This document shows, piece after piece, positions 23,941 to 36,992 of a DNA stretch of 60,000 nucleotides (the first letter of the stretch is position 1; each line of letters opens with the position of its first letter). The stretch is taken from NCBI RefSeq assembly GCF_001039355.2, contig NW_019775799.1, positions 64,001-124,000 on the forward strand. Direction: 5' to 3'. A program made the translations under genes and the position numbers. Source of the DNA: Lingula anatina (taxonomy: Eukaryota; Brachiopoda; Lingulata; Lingulida; Lingulidae). A model generated the notes under the pieces. The model was not told the origin of the DNA, ran no database searches, and saw only the letters and a program-made list of their open reading frames with translations.

Positions 23941-25625
23941 ACCTAAAAAAAAAACATTAGACAAAATATAACATGTACCAAACGAGTAATCTGTTTTCCA
24001 ACTACCCTTTCACAATCCTCGTGGAAGTATAACAATTGCTCTCATATAAACACACATGCAGAGATGGACATCCACAGTGGGGAAAAAAATACATTCATTT
24101 TCCCAACACAGATTCAAGCGAACTTCGATCCTTTACACTTGATATGAATATTAATATCCCCACCCCTCTTCCTAACCAAAATGAACTGAAGTATTCACAC
24201 AGAGAGACATTTTTTGCCAGGTGGTATCAATATGAATCCAATTTTAATTAAAATACGTTCCCCCACACCATCAGATAGTCGATTTCGCCATGTTGAACGA
24301 GAATGCACATTTTATACAGTGTTCACACCAGAAAGTGGCTATATATTGTTTAGGCTCGAACTTCGGTGTCAGACTAAACACGAAGTGACACAATAGACCC
24401 TGCCCTGTTTTGGAAGGCAAATTAAACTCCCCTCCCCCTCCCGTGTCCGATTTCCTCCGCCTCCTTGTGTTAGGGGGCCATTCCCAATGAAATTATCAAT
24501 CTACGTAGATCGATCCCACTCCACGGGGACTATTGCTGAATACGATCAGATTAACAGGCCTCTTCCTGGCATCGAGTAGAATACCGAAAAGCTGGTGATA
24601 AAATTTCTGTTAAACCACTTGGAAGCTATAAAAGTGCCGCAAGAGCATTTTTCGAATCACTTTGAGGGCATATTTATCCTCTTTTCCGGGAATTTTTGAT
24701 GGATATCTTAATATTCTTTCCATTCCCGATAGACAGAAATATTGGGAGAAGAAAAGACTGGCCTTGGCAAAGAAAAGCTGTTTATAGTTTGTATTGGAGG
24801 CCAGGACTTATTCTTAACCTGGTTAATCATTCAATCTTCTCAACATTTTCCGCGCCGATTAAGTTCAGAAACAAAGACGCTATTTGAAGTAGTCCTGTTA
24901 ATGGTTCTTAAAGGAAGGAAACGTGAAAGAGATTACGTTTATTTTGTACAGATTTTATGCATTTCCAACCTGAAAAGCCACGTTTCTTTTAAAAGTAGAC
25001 TTCACTCTGTCAACATCGCAGACTCTAACTCCTTTATGTTATATAAACGCATCTCCACATGTTCTCATTATAATAAATGTGGCTTTTAATTCGCTGTTTC
25101 ACAAGATCACGTGAACTGAAGATATTGCTAACAATAGGACCAGTCTGTGCAGCGACTAACTTTTCCTCGGGAAAATTAATTGTCAAGAAGTCTGGTAAAA
25201 CAACGTGTTTTACAGGCCCTGGGCTCGTCATACCAGTCCCTGAGCATTGAAATAGCCATGCAAAAGACACGACTTTTGTCGCGGCATCTCAGGCTGTACG
25301 TTACCGCCGCATATCAACGGTTTCCAGTCAGTTAAAGGTGACAGACATGCTGTGAAGCGTTTACGTTGAAAACAAGAGGACATGTGATTTTGGAGAGATG
25401 TTTTATTTTCTTCTCATTATCGTGCTCGCAGCTCCGCGGCCTCACGCTGGGTTACACGCAGATTTAAAAGATTATTTTAGTGTTATCTGGAGTGCTAAAT
25501 CAACTATTAAAACAGTGTTCTGTCTGCGATAAACCATGTGATCAACGCCATGTTTCCTCTTAACAATGACTTGTATACCACAGTTTCTCAGTGGCTTTTT
25601 TTTTTTGGGGGGGGGGGGTGATTTC

Positions 25626-25671
<46 letters not shown>

Positions 25672-25740
25672 GTTTATTGGGCTCTGAATGATTCAATTAT
25701 ATTATAAATACAATACATATACAAGTATATTTTGAAAAAA
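25626..25740 (-). mobile_element. Retroposon 3' tail, family C, copy 2
   Basis: A long (aat)n run followed by agtttattgggctctgaatg. It shares tttattg-gctctgaatga with copy 1. On the minus strand the microsatellite is the element's 3' terminus. Confidence 0.45.
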
Positions 25741-26125
25741 AAAAAAAAAACGAATAGACGAAATCTCTACCGCCATTATTTTGAGATAGAGAGGTAGACA
25801 GAGAGAGATGCCAGTTTTCTCATACATGTAAACACACTTTACTTCTCTCCGTTCTCTTGTACATGTATATGAATATGTATAGATTTACACGGCATATACA
25901 ATGCATTAACCTTACATAACAACTGATAAATTCATCGGTTCATTAGCCAAGGGCACTTAAAACTTGGTTCTGTCCTGATATTTGTACCGGATATGTTACT
26001 CAGCAAATCCACTTCACATTATATTTTTTAATGCAACAATATTTGCATCCTTCTTCTTATCAACGCTCCACAGCCTTCCTTAATTTTCCAAATTCATGAA
26101 TAAAAACGAACAAATCTCCATTGTG

Positions 26126-26275
26126 ATTTGGTCATTGTTTTTTTGCCCACTCATGTCCCTTTGGTCATCTTTTTAACCAGTTACTTTCCGGTTGGTCATC
26201 TTCTAAACCACTAAGCGTTTGGTCGGTTACCTTTTTAACCACTAACCGTCAGGTTGGTCATCTTTAATTTTTAAT
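26126..26275. repeat. Degenerate minisatellite, about 30-36-bp unit
   Basis: Four to five units share the motif ggtcatctttttaacca followed by a tta/ctaa segment and gttggtcatc. Lengths vary between units. It lies in the intergenic region upstream of the Ly6 gene. Confidence 0.75.
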
Positions 26276-26474
26276 AACAAAGGTCCGATAACTCTGTTAA
26301 GGTAAGGAAACATGCTCTACTGGACATACACCGAATTAAGGCCAATACAAATCATAAAAAGCAGGACTTGGAAAAAATAACGAAATTATTCGTAATTTTG
26401 TTCATGAGAGAGGTTGTTTGGACATGAAATCATAGTAATATAAAAGGCCCTCTCCAAAATTTATGGTGAAATCT

Positions 26475-26513
<39 letters not shown>

Positions 26514-27688
26514 CTATGTGTGTGTGTGCTTGTTGGATAAACATTTGATGACAAGGCGTTAATTATTGGTGAAATTTCATAAAAACGACCAAATGATTTT
26601 CTCTATAATATCCGTTGACATGAACACTGTCATCTGATGATTTGTAAGAATATGCCATCTACTGTTGTGGAGGATATGCTGCAAGCTTTTGATACGGATA
26701 ACGATAAACAAAACAGAAATGTTTCCATGCGTGACTTTCTAATTTTCCTGTTCTCTCTCGCTCTCTCTCAATAACATTGGCCATGCATATCATCATACGA
26801 TTCATTTAAATGTATTCTAATATAAATGATTGTCTTCAGAATTGATTCCAAGCGGTGGCATTGCGGCACGTTTATTTTTTTAATTGAAGAAAAGTGTGCG
26901 CGTGATTCTTTGTTTGTGTGTGAGAGAGAGTGAACGAGGGTTAGTGCGTGTGCGTGCATGCTTATCAGTAACTAAGTCTGCCACTGGATATGAAGTTTTG
27001 TCCTCGGACAAAATAATAAAGCTAAAATCACAATCATGCCTCTCTACTGCAATACTGAACACCCCGTCTTTCATTGGGTGCAAGACAAATGGAAGTGATT
27101 GATGCCCAAGCTACGCACGGCTGCACAAGGGCAAAAGTCGAACCCGTGCAAACGGGCAAATTAGGTTCTCCTTGCTGCGCGCCAGGCTATCTTCAGTTCT
27201 TGAGGATTTCCTTAAAGTAAAATATTTGATTGAAACGTCAATGCAGAGAGTTTGTGTAATTTTAATGCATAATTTGAAGATTATACGCAAATAAAATATG
27301 GCCAGAATACGTAACATTAATGCGAGCCAGGACTGAACTAGATTTTGAGCCTGTGTAATTCCTTTTCAGCACCCGAACGAGACTCGACTCCCAAATGCGG
27401 CTTAATGTGATTCCGCCACAAAACTAGTCCTCATTAGTTCGATCAATATTCGGTCCCAGACACACCAAAACTGTCTGCGTCTGTATCTGAAAACTTTCAC
27501 GTTATAGGAAAACGGTCTAATATCTCTTTTCACAGCTTGCGTTTTCGCTATTATTCCAAACTTGCGATTTAGAAGCGATGCGGTGTAGGATTTCCGACTA
27601 GAGATTGGAATAGCGTGTAGCGTGGTGTACTCTGGATCAAAGAGGTCAAGGTGCTCTGATTTGCAGCGACTTTAAGTACATAACGAAA

Positions 27689-28637
27689 ATGGTTCCTTCT
27701 CGGTTATTTTCAGTGCTTGCAGTTTGTTTAATATCTCTGTTGGAAACGTACTCAGGTAAGCGTCAACTGGTAGTCATTCCTACCGTTTTTCCTAGCTTTA
27801 ATCGGCTTTGATTTGAATGCGAGAAAATACGTGCAAATGGTTTGTGGGTATTGTGCAATAACTGTACAGATGGCCTCCTGCCGTATAGCCTGGGTGAAAT
27901 TCTAAGACAAGATGATTCCGATGATTCTGTTATTCATTACAAATAGCTGTGAATGTGAAAAACAGTATTGTAGTAAACTCCAGTAGCAAGGATGAAATAC
28001 GAGCGTAAAAATATACCACACTTCAATCGGGATGATGATCTTAAAATTGCACCGCAGAGCGACCCCGACCTCAAAATACTTTGCCAGATTTATGATGGCG
28101 GTAACGAGGCTTAGTTAATTCTTCAGATCCGTCACCATTTCTTGAATATTTCGTAAAAAACATAAGCAAAGTACGGGCTTATCGGGATGCATATTATTCA
28201 GGGCCAAGGTTCCTCGGCTTAATTGAAAGGCACACGTGGCTGTACATACTGGTGGAAGCGTTGATATGTGTTCAGTTATCGGATAAATGGTGGAGCACAT
28301 GACGAGCATTTTATTCGAATACAATATTCCTGGTTTTGGCACTACTACCCAGTAACTAATGTATACAAGCTCCTCGCTTTGAGGGACCTTGATCCAGGAT
28401 TATTTGAAGGTGGGGGGGGGGGGGGTCGTTTTTTAACAATGAAAGTCTGCGGATACGAGCTTCGGAAGCTGACCCTCGCCCCACCCCTCCTCCGCTGGAG
28501 GTGAGGGCGAACGGTGCCATTTGATACGGTTTAGGACTACCAAAATTCTAATTTTGAGAGGGGACCATTGGTGTTATTTTTTCAGAAATCGAAAGGGGGT
28601 TCAGGACACCCTTGACAACCCCTTAAATTCGCCACCG

Positions 28638-28687
<50 letters not shown>

Positions 28688-29345
28688 GTATAATAAACTC
28701 ACTGCACCGGCTGCCCCACAGCAGGGGTAATACATGTATAAGATAACTGAGCGGTTGTAAGCTTCTAACCTTGGAGCTTTGTATAGGCCTACTTTATGCA
28801 GTACGCAAAAAATACCGTTCTTATTTAATCACTAACAAGATAATGGTCAATCACGTGGTGAAGAGCACCGTAATGCTGCTATAAAGAGCGTCTTTAGAAG
28901 TTGTACGTGCAATTTGAAGTCCAATTCCATATGTTTAGCACGCGTGGCTAGAGCAACTTGTAAGTATCGACCAGCTATAACAAGCAGGCACTGAGAACGA
29001 AATTCAGAACCTATTTCCTTTGCACAGTGCGCGGAACGCAAAACTGATGAGCTTCTAGTCAAGATTACACCAGGCAGCGTGGTTTCAAATAATGTATAAA
29101 TGTAGGCCTAACTTCTCGCCTGTATACTCATTATTGATACTGGTACCTTTTAAAGGACAGTGTTATCTGTGACGGACTTGGATCATGGTTTTTGTTTTAA
29201 CAGAGCTTTTTAATGCCATCCGTGATGTTGTAACAACAATATTTATATCAGTAGTGCTGCTAAAAACTAAAAAAAAAAAAATAATAAAAAAAAATAAAAA
29301 TTTTGACATAATTACTGCCTGTACATATGTGTAGCCTACATACTA

Positions 29346-29393
<48 letters not shown>

Positions 29394-31302
29394 GCAAACA
29401 CACTAACAAGCACGTGCGCATGGACAGAAGTGTTCGTAAAACTCTACACCACCTCACAATACAGCCTCCCTGAAATTCAAGGTAACAGCCTTCACGGAAC
29501 GAGTGCGGGTTTCTTGGAAATAAAGGTACGAGTGACCAACATCACAGCGACACCCGGGGTGTTTCTTCCAGGTCACAGAATTACTAAGATAGGGCCTACC
29601 GAATACCTCTCCTTTTTTCCAAATCAGCAATCAACAGCTGCGAGGGAGCTGTTGCGGTTACATCAGGGTGCAGTTTTCGTCCCGAATACAATAACTGTGC
29701 CACCGCCACAGAAAATTACAGAAATTATGAAAAAAAAATACAGAAAATATGAAAAAATTCTAACCGCTACAAAGATATACTTATGCCACTGAAACGCACT
29801 GTTCTCACTTCAAAACACAGATTACCAACTATAGAGGGCGTGCGTACCATCAAAATGCCCTCAGTAACCAAGTATCTCTTTCATTCCAGTAACGGCCATA
29901 GACTGCTACGAGTGTAACATATTCCGTAATGAGGTCGGCGTGCCGTGCCCCGAGAACGGTAACTCTACCAATACCATCAATATAAACGACACCACCATAG
30001 CCACTGGATGTAAACTGTGCGGAAAGGTGCTTACACAGATAACGGTGGATTACAATAGAGGAAGAAGTAAGTAATTATGCTTCATGTAGGACTGGACACT
30101 TCAAAAATAAAATAGAGGAGACTCCGCATAACGTTGAGTTTTTGATACCGGGAATTTAGCTCAACGTACTTGAAAACTGAGTTAGAGAATATTAATAATA
30201 TCTTCGGCTAACTCGAAAAAAAAAATAATTAAAAGGAAAGGAAAAAAAAAGAAGAAGACAGGAAAAACGTTCCATAAGATTGTTTGAGATTAACGATAAC
30301 TTGAGTAATCACGGAGTTTTTTGTGCATGTACCATACACACCCACACCTCACTTGATCAATAGTAGATGTTTTCCCGTAACGTATTTTTAGTAAACTTTA
30401 ACTCGTAAAATTGGAAATAGATAATCCATGGGATACTTTAAGAATTGTCACTTAAACGACCTAAAAGGTTTAAGCAAATTAAATAAACTAAATATAATGA
30501 ATCACGGCTGCCGTTCAGTGCGTATCCACGTTCAAGTAGGTGGATAAGTACTCAATTTATATATATGGCCTTCACAGAAGCGACCTACCCCTAATGATTT
30601 CAAATGCCAGTTTTAGGAGGTTGAAATCGAAGATGGCAGACAGTTAATTTAAGCTGCTCATCTGACTCACCGCTCTTGGGATTGCGAAACACAATCTACA
30701 TTACGGGGATATCCTTGGCAGTAGTGCCGATTTTTTTTTTTTTTTTTTGAAGGATAGTGTTTTCAGGAGTATCGTTCCTATCTCACAAGAAATGTGTGGT
30801 GGTATTAAGCTGCGGTTCGCGAAATTTATTATGCTATTAAGGTTATCACAAAGGATCAACACCCGTAGGTAATTATAGTTACCAACTGCTTTACCAATGT
30901 AGCTGGTCGAACACACATTTTACTATCCGCTTGAAAAAGTTATAGTTAGGTTTTTCATTACATCATAAAAATTTACATTTTAAAAACTACATTGAAATGC
31001 CTGTATAATATATTTTAAAAATTACACCAACGTGCCTGCATAATACAATTTTATATTGAAAATTGCTCATTTTTATTTCAGAGGAAGTAGTTGCCAGTCG
31101 AATGTGCGTAAAGGACGATCGGGACTGGAAGAGAAATAAAATTGAAATGGGTTGTGAAGTAACGGACACGTCGGGTACTGGGACCAGTGAAATATGCCAC
31201 TGTGACACAGATCTATGTAACCCAGCAGGTGCCCTCACCTCAGCCGTATGGTTACTAGTCGGCACGATTACATCTGCTATAGCTATGCCTTACATGAGAT
31301 AG
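27689..31302 (+). CDS. Ly6/uPAR-domain GPI-anchored protein (3 exons, complete)
   Basis: Small secreted or cell-surface three-finger protein of the Ly6/uPAR superfamily; its ligand and role are unknown. Exons: 27689-27755, 29890-30066, 31082-31302; phases 1 and 1; 154 residues. Residues 1-22 form a signal peptide (SVLAVCLISLLE core). The mature part has ten cysteines in Ly6 order, opening DCYECN and closing ICHCDTDLCN, with candidate N-glycosylation sites NST and NDT. After LCNPAG comes a hydrophobic tail (AVWLLVGTITSAIA), which suits a GPI attachment signal. AATAAA at 32052-32057 could be its poly(A) signal. No paralogue is seen in the window. Confidence 0.9.
27756..29889. other. Ly6 intron 1
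   Basis: A 2.1-kb intron holding a family B element (28383-28638), adjoining GT/GA microsatellites and a (CT)n tract at 29356-29390. The open frame at 29430-29792 is not supported as coding. Confidence 0.7.
28383..28638 (+). mobile_element. Dispersed non-autonomous element, family B, copy 2
   Basis: Homologous to the minus strand of 12999-13295: gatccaggattatttgaagg, a G run, acggtgccatttgatacgg, caaaattctaattttgagag and cagaaatcgaaaggggg, ending gccaccggt. A GT/GA microsatellite starts at the right end. It has no coding capacity. Confidence 0.65.
30067..31081. other. Ly6 intron 2
   Basis: A 1-kb AT-rich intron. At 30122-30322 two weak inverted ends (actccgcataacgttgag and, from the other side, actccgtgattactcaag) hint at a decayed pogo/mariner-type MITE. 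Nothing else is seen. Confidence 0.5.
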
Positions 31303-31454
31303 GCACTTTATAAGCGGGTTTAGATATAGAGACAGTAGGTTTAAAAAATTAGGAGGGGGGAGTTGTCTGTTTAATTAGGTCATTGGAGGGACATTTAGAT
31401 AAAAAAGGATGGCTGTGGACAAAGAAATTGACCTCTTTCCACGTAGCTTAATGC

Positions 31455-31491
<37 letters not shown>

Positions 31492-32753
31492 TAATAATAA
31501 ATAAAAACGGGTTGGGCGACTACGTCGCATCCGTGGTTTGCCTCCAAGTGTATTCATTGTCATGTGGACATCGTCATAAAATTCTCATAATTGAACAAGA
31601 CTAGCTTTATTTAGAAGTATAATTAGCAAGCCATCCCTTGTCTGTGGTAAAAATGACTTGGAAGTGTGTATCCTAGAATACTGCTGCAAAATCAAAGATG
31701 CCTGCCTTAAAAGATGTCACAATGTGCTGATCTTATATGAAATATGCAAAACTTTGATGTATTTCTCTGTTAAAACCATAAATATGTAGCTAACGTGCCA
31801 GTGACAATCCATTGCGATAGAGACGCTAGAATGTGTCAGCGGTGTGATAGGGTGTTTTACCAGTGCTTCAGTTATTCAATGCGACTTACTAATAAAAAGC
31901 AAAATTTGACTTTAAAGCCTAATTGCTTTTTAAAGTGAAATTAGACACTCTTTGTCAAATTCGGTGTCTTTTACGTGAAAAAAGTTTGCATATTACTGAG
32001 AACGGTCGTTACAATGTACTGTTACGTGTCATTTTTTTTTGTTTGTTTTTGAATAAACACCCATTGAGTGAAGTGACAAAGTGATTTGTTTGTAATTTGT
32101 TTATAAATGTCAACTCTAGGTCAGGCTATTTATATCCAAAATATGATACCGAAGGGATACATCTATCTTCTATGGGTTGGTCGGTTAAAGGGATAATAAC
32201 TCTTCGTGTGAGGTCTATATTTCACAATAAAAACATTGTGAATAACTCATAGAAATATAATATATTCTGTTTTACCACAAAAACGGCAGTTAAAGCTATT
32301 TTTCTGATATCTGAGCTTGTCTTTAGACCACGTGACCTCCACTGATGGCTATACTCTGCTAAAATCTCTTAAGAGATTTTAATAAAAAACCAAACTTTTT
32401 AGAAAAAAAACAGGGACTAACTTTGAATGTAAAAATGGATTCATTAACCATTGGTAAGTATGGGGAAATTGTTGTTTACTCCAGGAAAATTCATTTTTTG
32501 GCCTAAACGAAGAGTTATTATCTCTTTATAGTTTATTTGTCAGATTTCTTTCTTGTAATTATCAACGTCTGTTTGCTCCTCTTATATGTATAAGGTAGAG
32601 TTGTAAAAACTGAAAATTGTGAAAACGTAGTTTGTAATTTCTCACTGCATTTAGACCATATGAAAAAAAGAAACATGCAAACTGAAGAGTGGAAATCTAA
32701 AATCAGACATGATCCTGAAAACGTTCACCCATGCTTTTAAGTACGTTGTTTGC

Positions 32754-32828
<75 letters not shown>

Positions 32829-33729
32829 GACGTGGTATTGCGAGCTTCGATTTTGTTACTTTGGTATCGATATAAAAGTGAATACTTAACTTCACAAAAG
32901 TCATTAAAAACAAACTTTCTGTTTATATTTGATGAATACCAATGGCATGGAATGATAAGCAAATGATTTCGAAAACAAAAAAGCAAATATGGAATTTTAT
33001 AACATTTTAAAATTTTCTACCTCCCTTCAAAAGTTGATGAACGTTGTTAAATTTGAAAAATAGCAATATAATAAAATTATATATGAATAAAAATTATTTG
33101 GCAATTCTTGCTAATAACAAAAAATTACAAGTCTCTTGCCACATGGGGGCACTTGCTCAAAATGCGATAAATAAATTATGATTAAGGATCACTTGCAATA
33201 GACCCCCGCGAGTATTTTAATATTACTCCATTAAAAAGACGCATCAAGTACGCTTATAAAATGTGTCTTTTAAATAATTAATGCAATAGTGTCATGTCAC
33301 AAAGAAAATCACTACTAAAACTTTAAATTTCAAGTGTCAAGTGGCCACGAATGGAGAGTAGGAACAGGTTGCAATTGCGTTCCAAAAGGTTGTTCGTAAA
33401 TCGATTCGTTCCCGTGTCCAACGCATGTACGCTACACTGTCCCATATGTACATGTACATTCTATAGTACGTTATAAGTGTTTTAAAATTATTCTAATTTC
33501 CTACCTGAATTACAGCAATGTTTAGTGAATAAAATTTCCTAAGTAAGTTCTAAGTGTTTTATGATGGAGTTGATAATCTTGCCACCTTTAACGTCAATTT
33601 GAACATGTTGACTTCCACAAACTTTGCTCGTTCCTTAGTAAGGCCATGCTGAAATGTTTGCAATCCAATAAATGTTATAGTATAATTAATCTCTCGGCTT
33701 GCCCCAACATTATACGTGGACCCAGGGAA
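31303..33729. other. Convergent intergenic region between the Ly6 and ankyrin genes
   Basis: The 3' flanks of both genes. It contains CA repeats (31457-31488), a TIR element (32188-32526) and an (AT)n-(AC)n tract (32756-32828). No supported gene. Confidence 0.6.
32188..32526. mobile_element. 339-bp MITE with 19-bp TIRs and TA target duplication
   Basis: The left terminus aagggataataactcttcg is mirrored by cgaagagttattatctctt at the right with one mismatch. Both ends are flanked by TA (32186-32187 and 32527-32528), the signature of Tc1/mariner-type insertion. Inside is a perfect 20-bp palindrome at 32361-32380. There is no open frame, so it is non-autonomous. Confidence 0.8.
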
Positions 33730-35900
33730 TTACAGTTGCACAGATCGTCTGCGCACGTTGGACTCGACTAGGTGTGTCTTGCAGGGCGACTGCAGCCCCA
33801 TCTGTATTCTTGGCGGAGTGAACAGGTCGTCCACGCGCTGTGTGACGTACGTCTCGGGAAGATCGGTCTTTAGTAACTCTGCCGCGTCCAAGTGACCTGC
33901 AGGAGAGAGAACATAATTCTTATAATCCCATAAGATACGTATGATATTCATGGTATTACTTCATACTTATTCCTGCAATTTGGTTTTAATTTTCGCCCTT
34001 TCTCTCCCCCCCCCACATCAGTTTGACGTTTTTAAAATCAATTTTTTTTTTTACTAAGACCACACAGAAATCAATAAAAAGATAATAAAAAGAACTTCTT
34101 AGACACATAAGATGTTGATTTATTCATTTATTCATGCAATCACTTATCCATCCGAAGATCGATCGTTTATTAGGAAAGGTCGTTGTATAACGAAAAGAGA
34201 CACAACTTCAAATGCCCCTTTTCTTTCCAACGCACCACCGCCCACCCGTCTTCTTGGCGATGTTTGAGACAAACCCCTGTAAATCAACTGACTGCGTTAA
34301 CCTTGCAAACACCATTAATAATAATTTATTCAGCTTTGAATGTTACAATTTAACATTGTTTGCTGTCTAGACTACTACAGAAACTACCATATTATGCTTA
34401 CATAAAAGAGAGTGCTACTTCATTGTGCTCTTAACTGTATATACTGTGATATTGCTTTCAGTGACTTATGGTCTCGAGGGTTAAGGAGGATGGATAGTTT
34501 CTGATCACTGCCTGCTAATTCATAATTTTGTCTCACTGTATTTGGGAGGGAACTGAGCATATTTTGTCGCTCTTAATGATTCAGAAGCGGTAATGCCAAG
34601 TAATTTTACAGATTGATGGACCAACTATAGCTAGTAAACCGCAGCGGAGAATTCGCTATCTAACCATTAGTCGATATTTTTCTACTGAAAAGAACGGGTC
34701 AGACTTCTATGACATACATGTACATGTATTCTTAGTGTCTCTGCGTTCAGTATTCTGAAATAAACATTTTTGGCAATCTTTGTTTTTGTTCGTAACATTA
34801 TTTCAGAATTACATTAACTGGAGGTTCGATATGTAAATATATTTTACTTCAAACGTAGAAAACTAAATGATGTTGTAACTGTATGAAAATATCTTTCATT
34901 CCGGAATAGGGAAGGGAAGGAGGCGAGGGGGGGGCACAACTTGTCTCCCATATGATACAGTTTTATAGTGAGCAGTTCTCACTTGCCTGGCCCCTATACA
35001 CGGTCTGGCAACAGCATTGAGACCGAAAAAAAAAAAAAAACAAGCTTTCACCAAGGTACAACTAATAAAGGGGGGGGGGGATAAATGGTCCACATTTGCA
35101 GAAAGAGCACCACCCACCCACCCTCAACTAGCTGGCTACAAGCCTGGCCTGTGATGAGGACCTCCAGTTTACCTGCATTGACGGCACTGTCCATAGGATA
35201 CACTCCAGATTTACTGAAGAGGTTGACATCCGCTCCTTGCTGCAGTAGGTATTCAATCATCTCTATGTTCCCCCTGCTTGCTGCTCTGTGGAGGGATGTG
35301 TAGCCTTTATTGTTCTGGTGGTTTACATCGCAGCCTATAGTACAACAATATTTTACTTATATACTTGTACACATACAATAGAATGAAATATACTCAATAA
35401 ACGATGAATAAAAAAAAATCATTATTTCCCTTTCTTCGAAAAGTGTCTTTAAGAGGTACATGCTTTATTACTTTTTTCAATAAATAAGAATAATGGAAAA
35501 GATAAAATAATTAAAATAAATAAATAAATAAAAAGAACCCAATATTAAAACTGTAATCACTGTGTTAGTTGTACAGGACACAATCAGAATGTGAAGCATC
35601 ACCTTCCTGTATGAGCATTTCTAGTACTGTCAAGTCAGGCTGTGGTGTGTTGAGGACTCCAAATGTGGCCAGATACAGTGCTGAGTCCCCTTCTTCTGTC
35701 AGTAGACTGGGATCAGCACCTGGATACAGGAGATACATATAATACTCCATATGTGTGTGTGTGTGTGTCTTTTTTTGTGCCTATGCTTACATGTGTGTGT
35801 GTGTGTGTGTGTGTGTTTGTGCCTATGCTTACGTGTGTGTGTGTGTGTGTGTTTGTGCCTATGCTTACATGTGTGTGTGTGTCTTTTTTTGTGCCTATGC

Positions 35901-35948
<48 letters not shown>

Positions 35949-36929
35949 ATATTCCGGTGTGTGTGTGTGTGCATATGCCTACGTGTGTGTGTGTGCATGT
36001 CAGTCTGTGTGTAATCTACATGTATGTGTACTTGTATTACACTACTGTGCTAAATAATATTTGGCTGGTAGACAAGTGGAGAGGAGTGCTATTTGATTTT
36101 CAATCAGAACTTACCATGGTTCAATAAATATTCAATCAGTTTTCCTTCTCCACTGAGACAGGCACACTGCAAAGAAGACAAGAATGTGAGGTTACGTTAT
36201 TAATATTAATAACATTATTATTTTCTTATGTAGTGTTAGTGCATTTATTTATGTATTTATCTCTTCAGGGTCACGTCCAAGCACAGTTTATTTCTTTTCT
36301 TCCTTCCTTCATGCATTTGTACACATTTATTTCTCTGTTTAACTGATATTGCTTTGTATTAATATATTGAATAAATTACAAATAAAGCTGACATCTTCTT
36401 ACCAGAAATAAGGAGAGCCCATTGGCAGGCAGTCTATAATTGATATCATAGTTGTGTCTGTGTAGCATGTCCAGTACTGCTTCTGTATGCCCTTTAACAT
36501 ATGCTGTCTGGAATATGAACATCACATACAAAACATATTATGCTTTTATTTGGTTGTTTACCTTAAAACATTCTGATCAGACAACAGCACTGGAGTTATT
36601 ATTATTGTTTGACTATCGAGATGAATCAATCTAGAAATATTTAATACATATTTAGTTAAACCAAGGTTGGTTATTTAATAGTGGAAGAAGTCTTTTTCAT
36701 TTTCTTTCTTCCTTCAAAATTTTTTAAACAAAGAAGACTTGCTTTACAGATGCAATTTTGAAAAATCTGAATAAAAAATGAATTGTTTAAGAAAAGTATA
36801 AACTGTGCACTGACCAACTGAGCAGTGCATAACAATGTTCATACCTTTGCTAGATCAAATATAGTCATGGTGCTGTAATTTATGTTGTAATATTTTCCTC
36901 TCTTCATGGACAATTTGGTAGATACTGAA

Positions 36930-36992
<63 letters not shown>

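Larger units (their letters stand above)
22168..27688. other. Intergenic region between the integrin and Ly6 genes
   Basis: Divergent intergenic DNA holding the upstream regions of both genes. A GC-richer patch with the E-box palindrome ggcacgtgcc lies near 22471-22480 and may be integrin promoter. Also seen are retroposon tails (23876, 25626), an imperfect tandem duplication (23368-23530), a minisatellite (26126-26275) and CT repeats. No supported coding exon. Confidence 0.55.

Noticed and set aside
27105-27170. tRNA-like string near gtcgaacccgtgc
   Set aside because: No acceptor stem or cloverleaf could be formed around it.
29430-29792. 120-residue plus-strand frame inside Ly6 intron 1
   Set aside because: No recognisable domain and no splice logic linking it to the Ly6 exons.
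35663-36127. Cys/Val-rich open frames of up to 154 residues
   Set aside because: Translation of a GT microsatellite between two ankyrin-gene exons.
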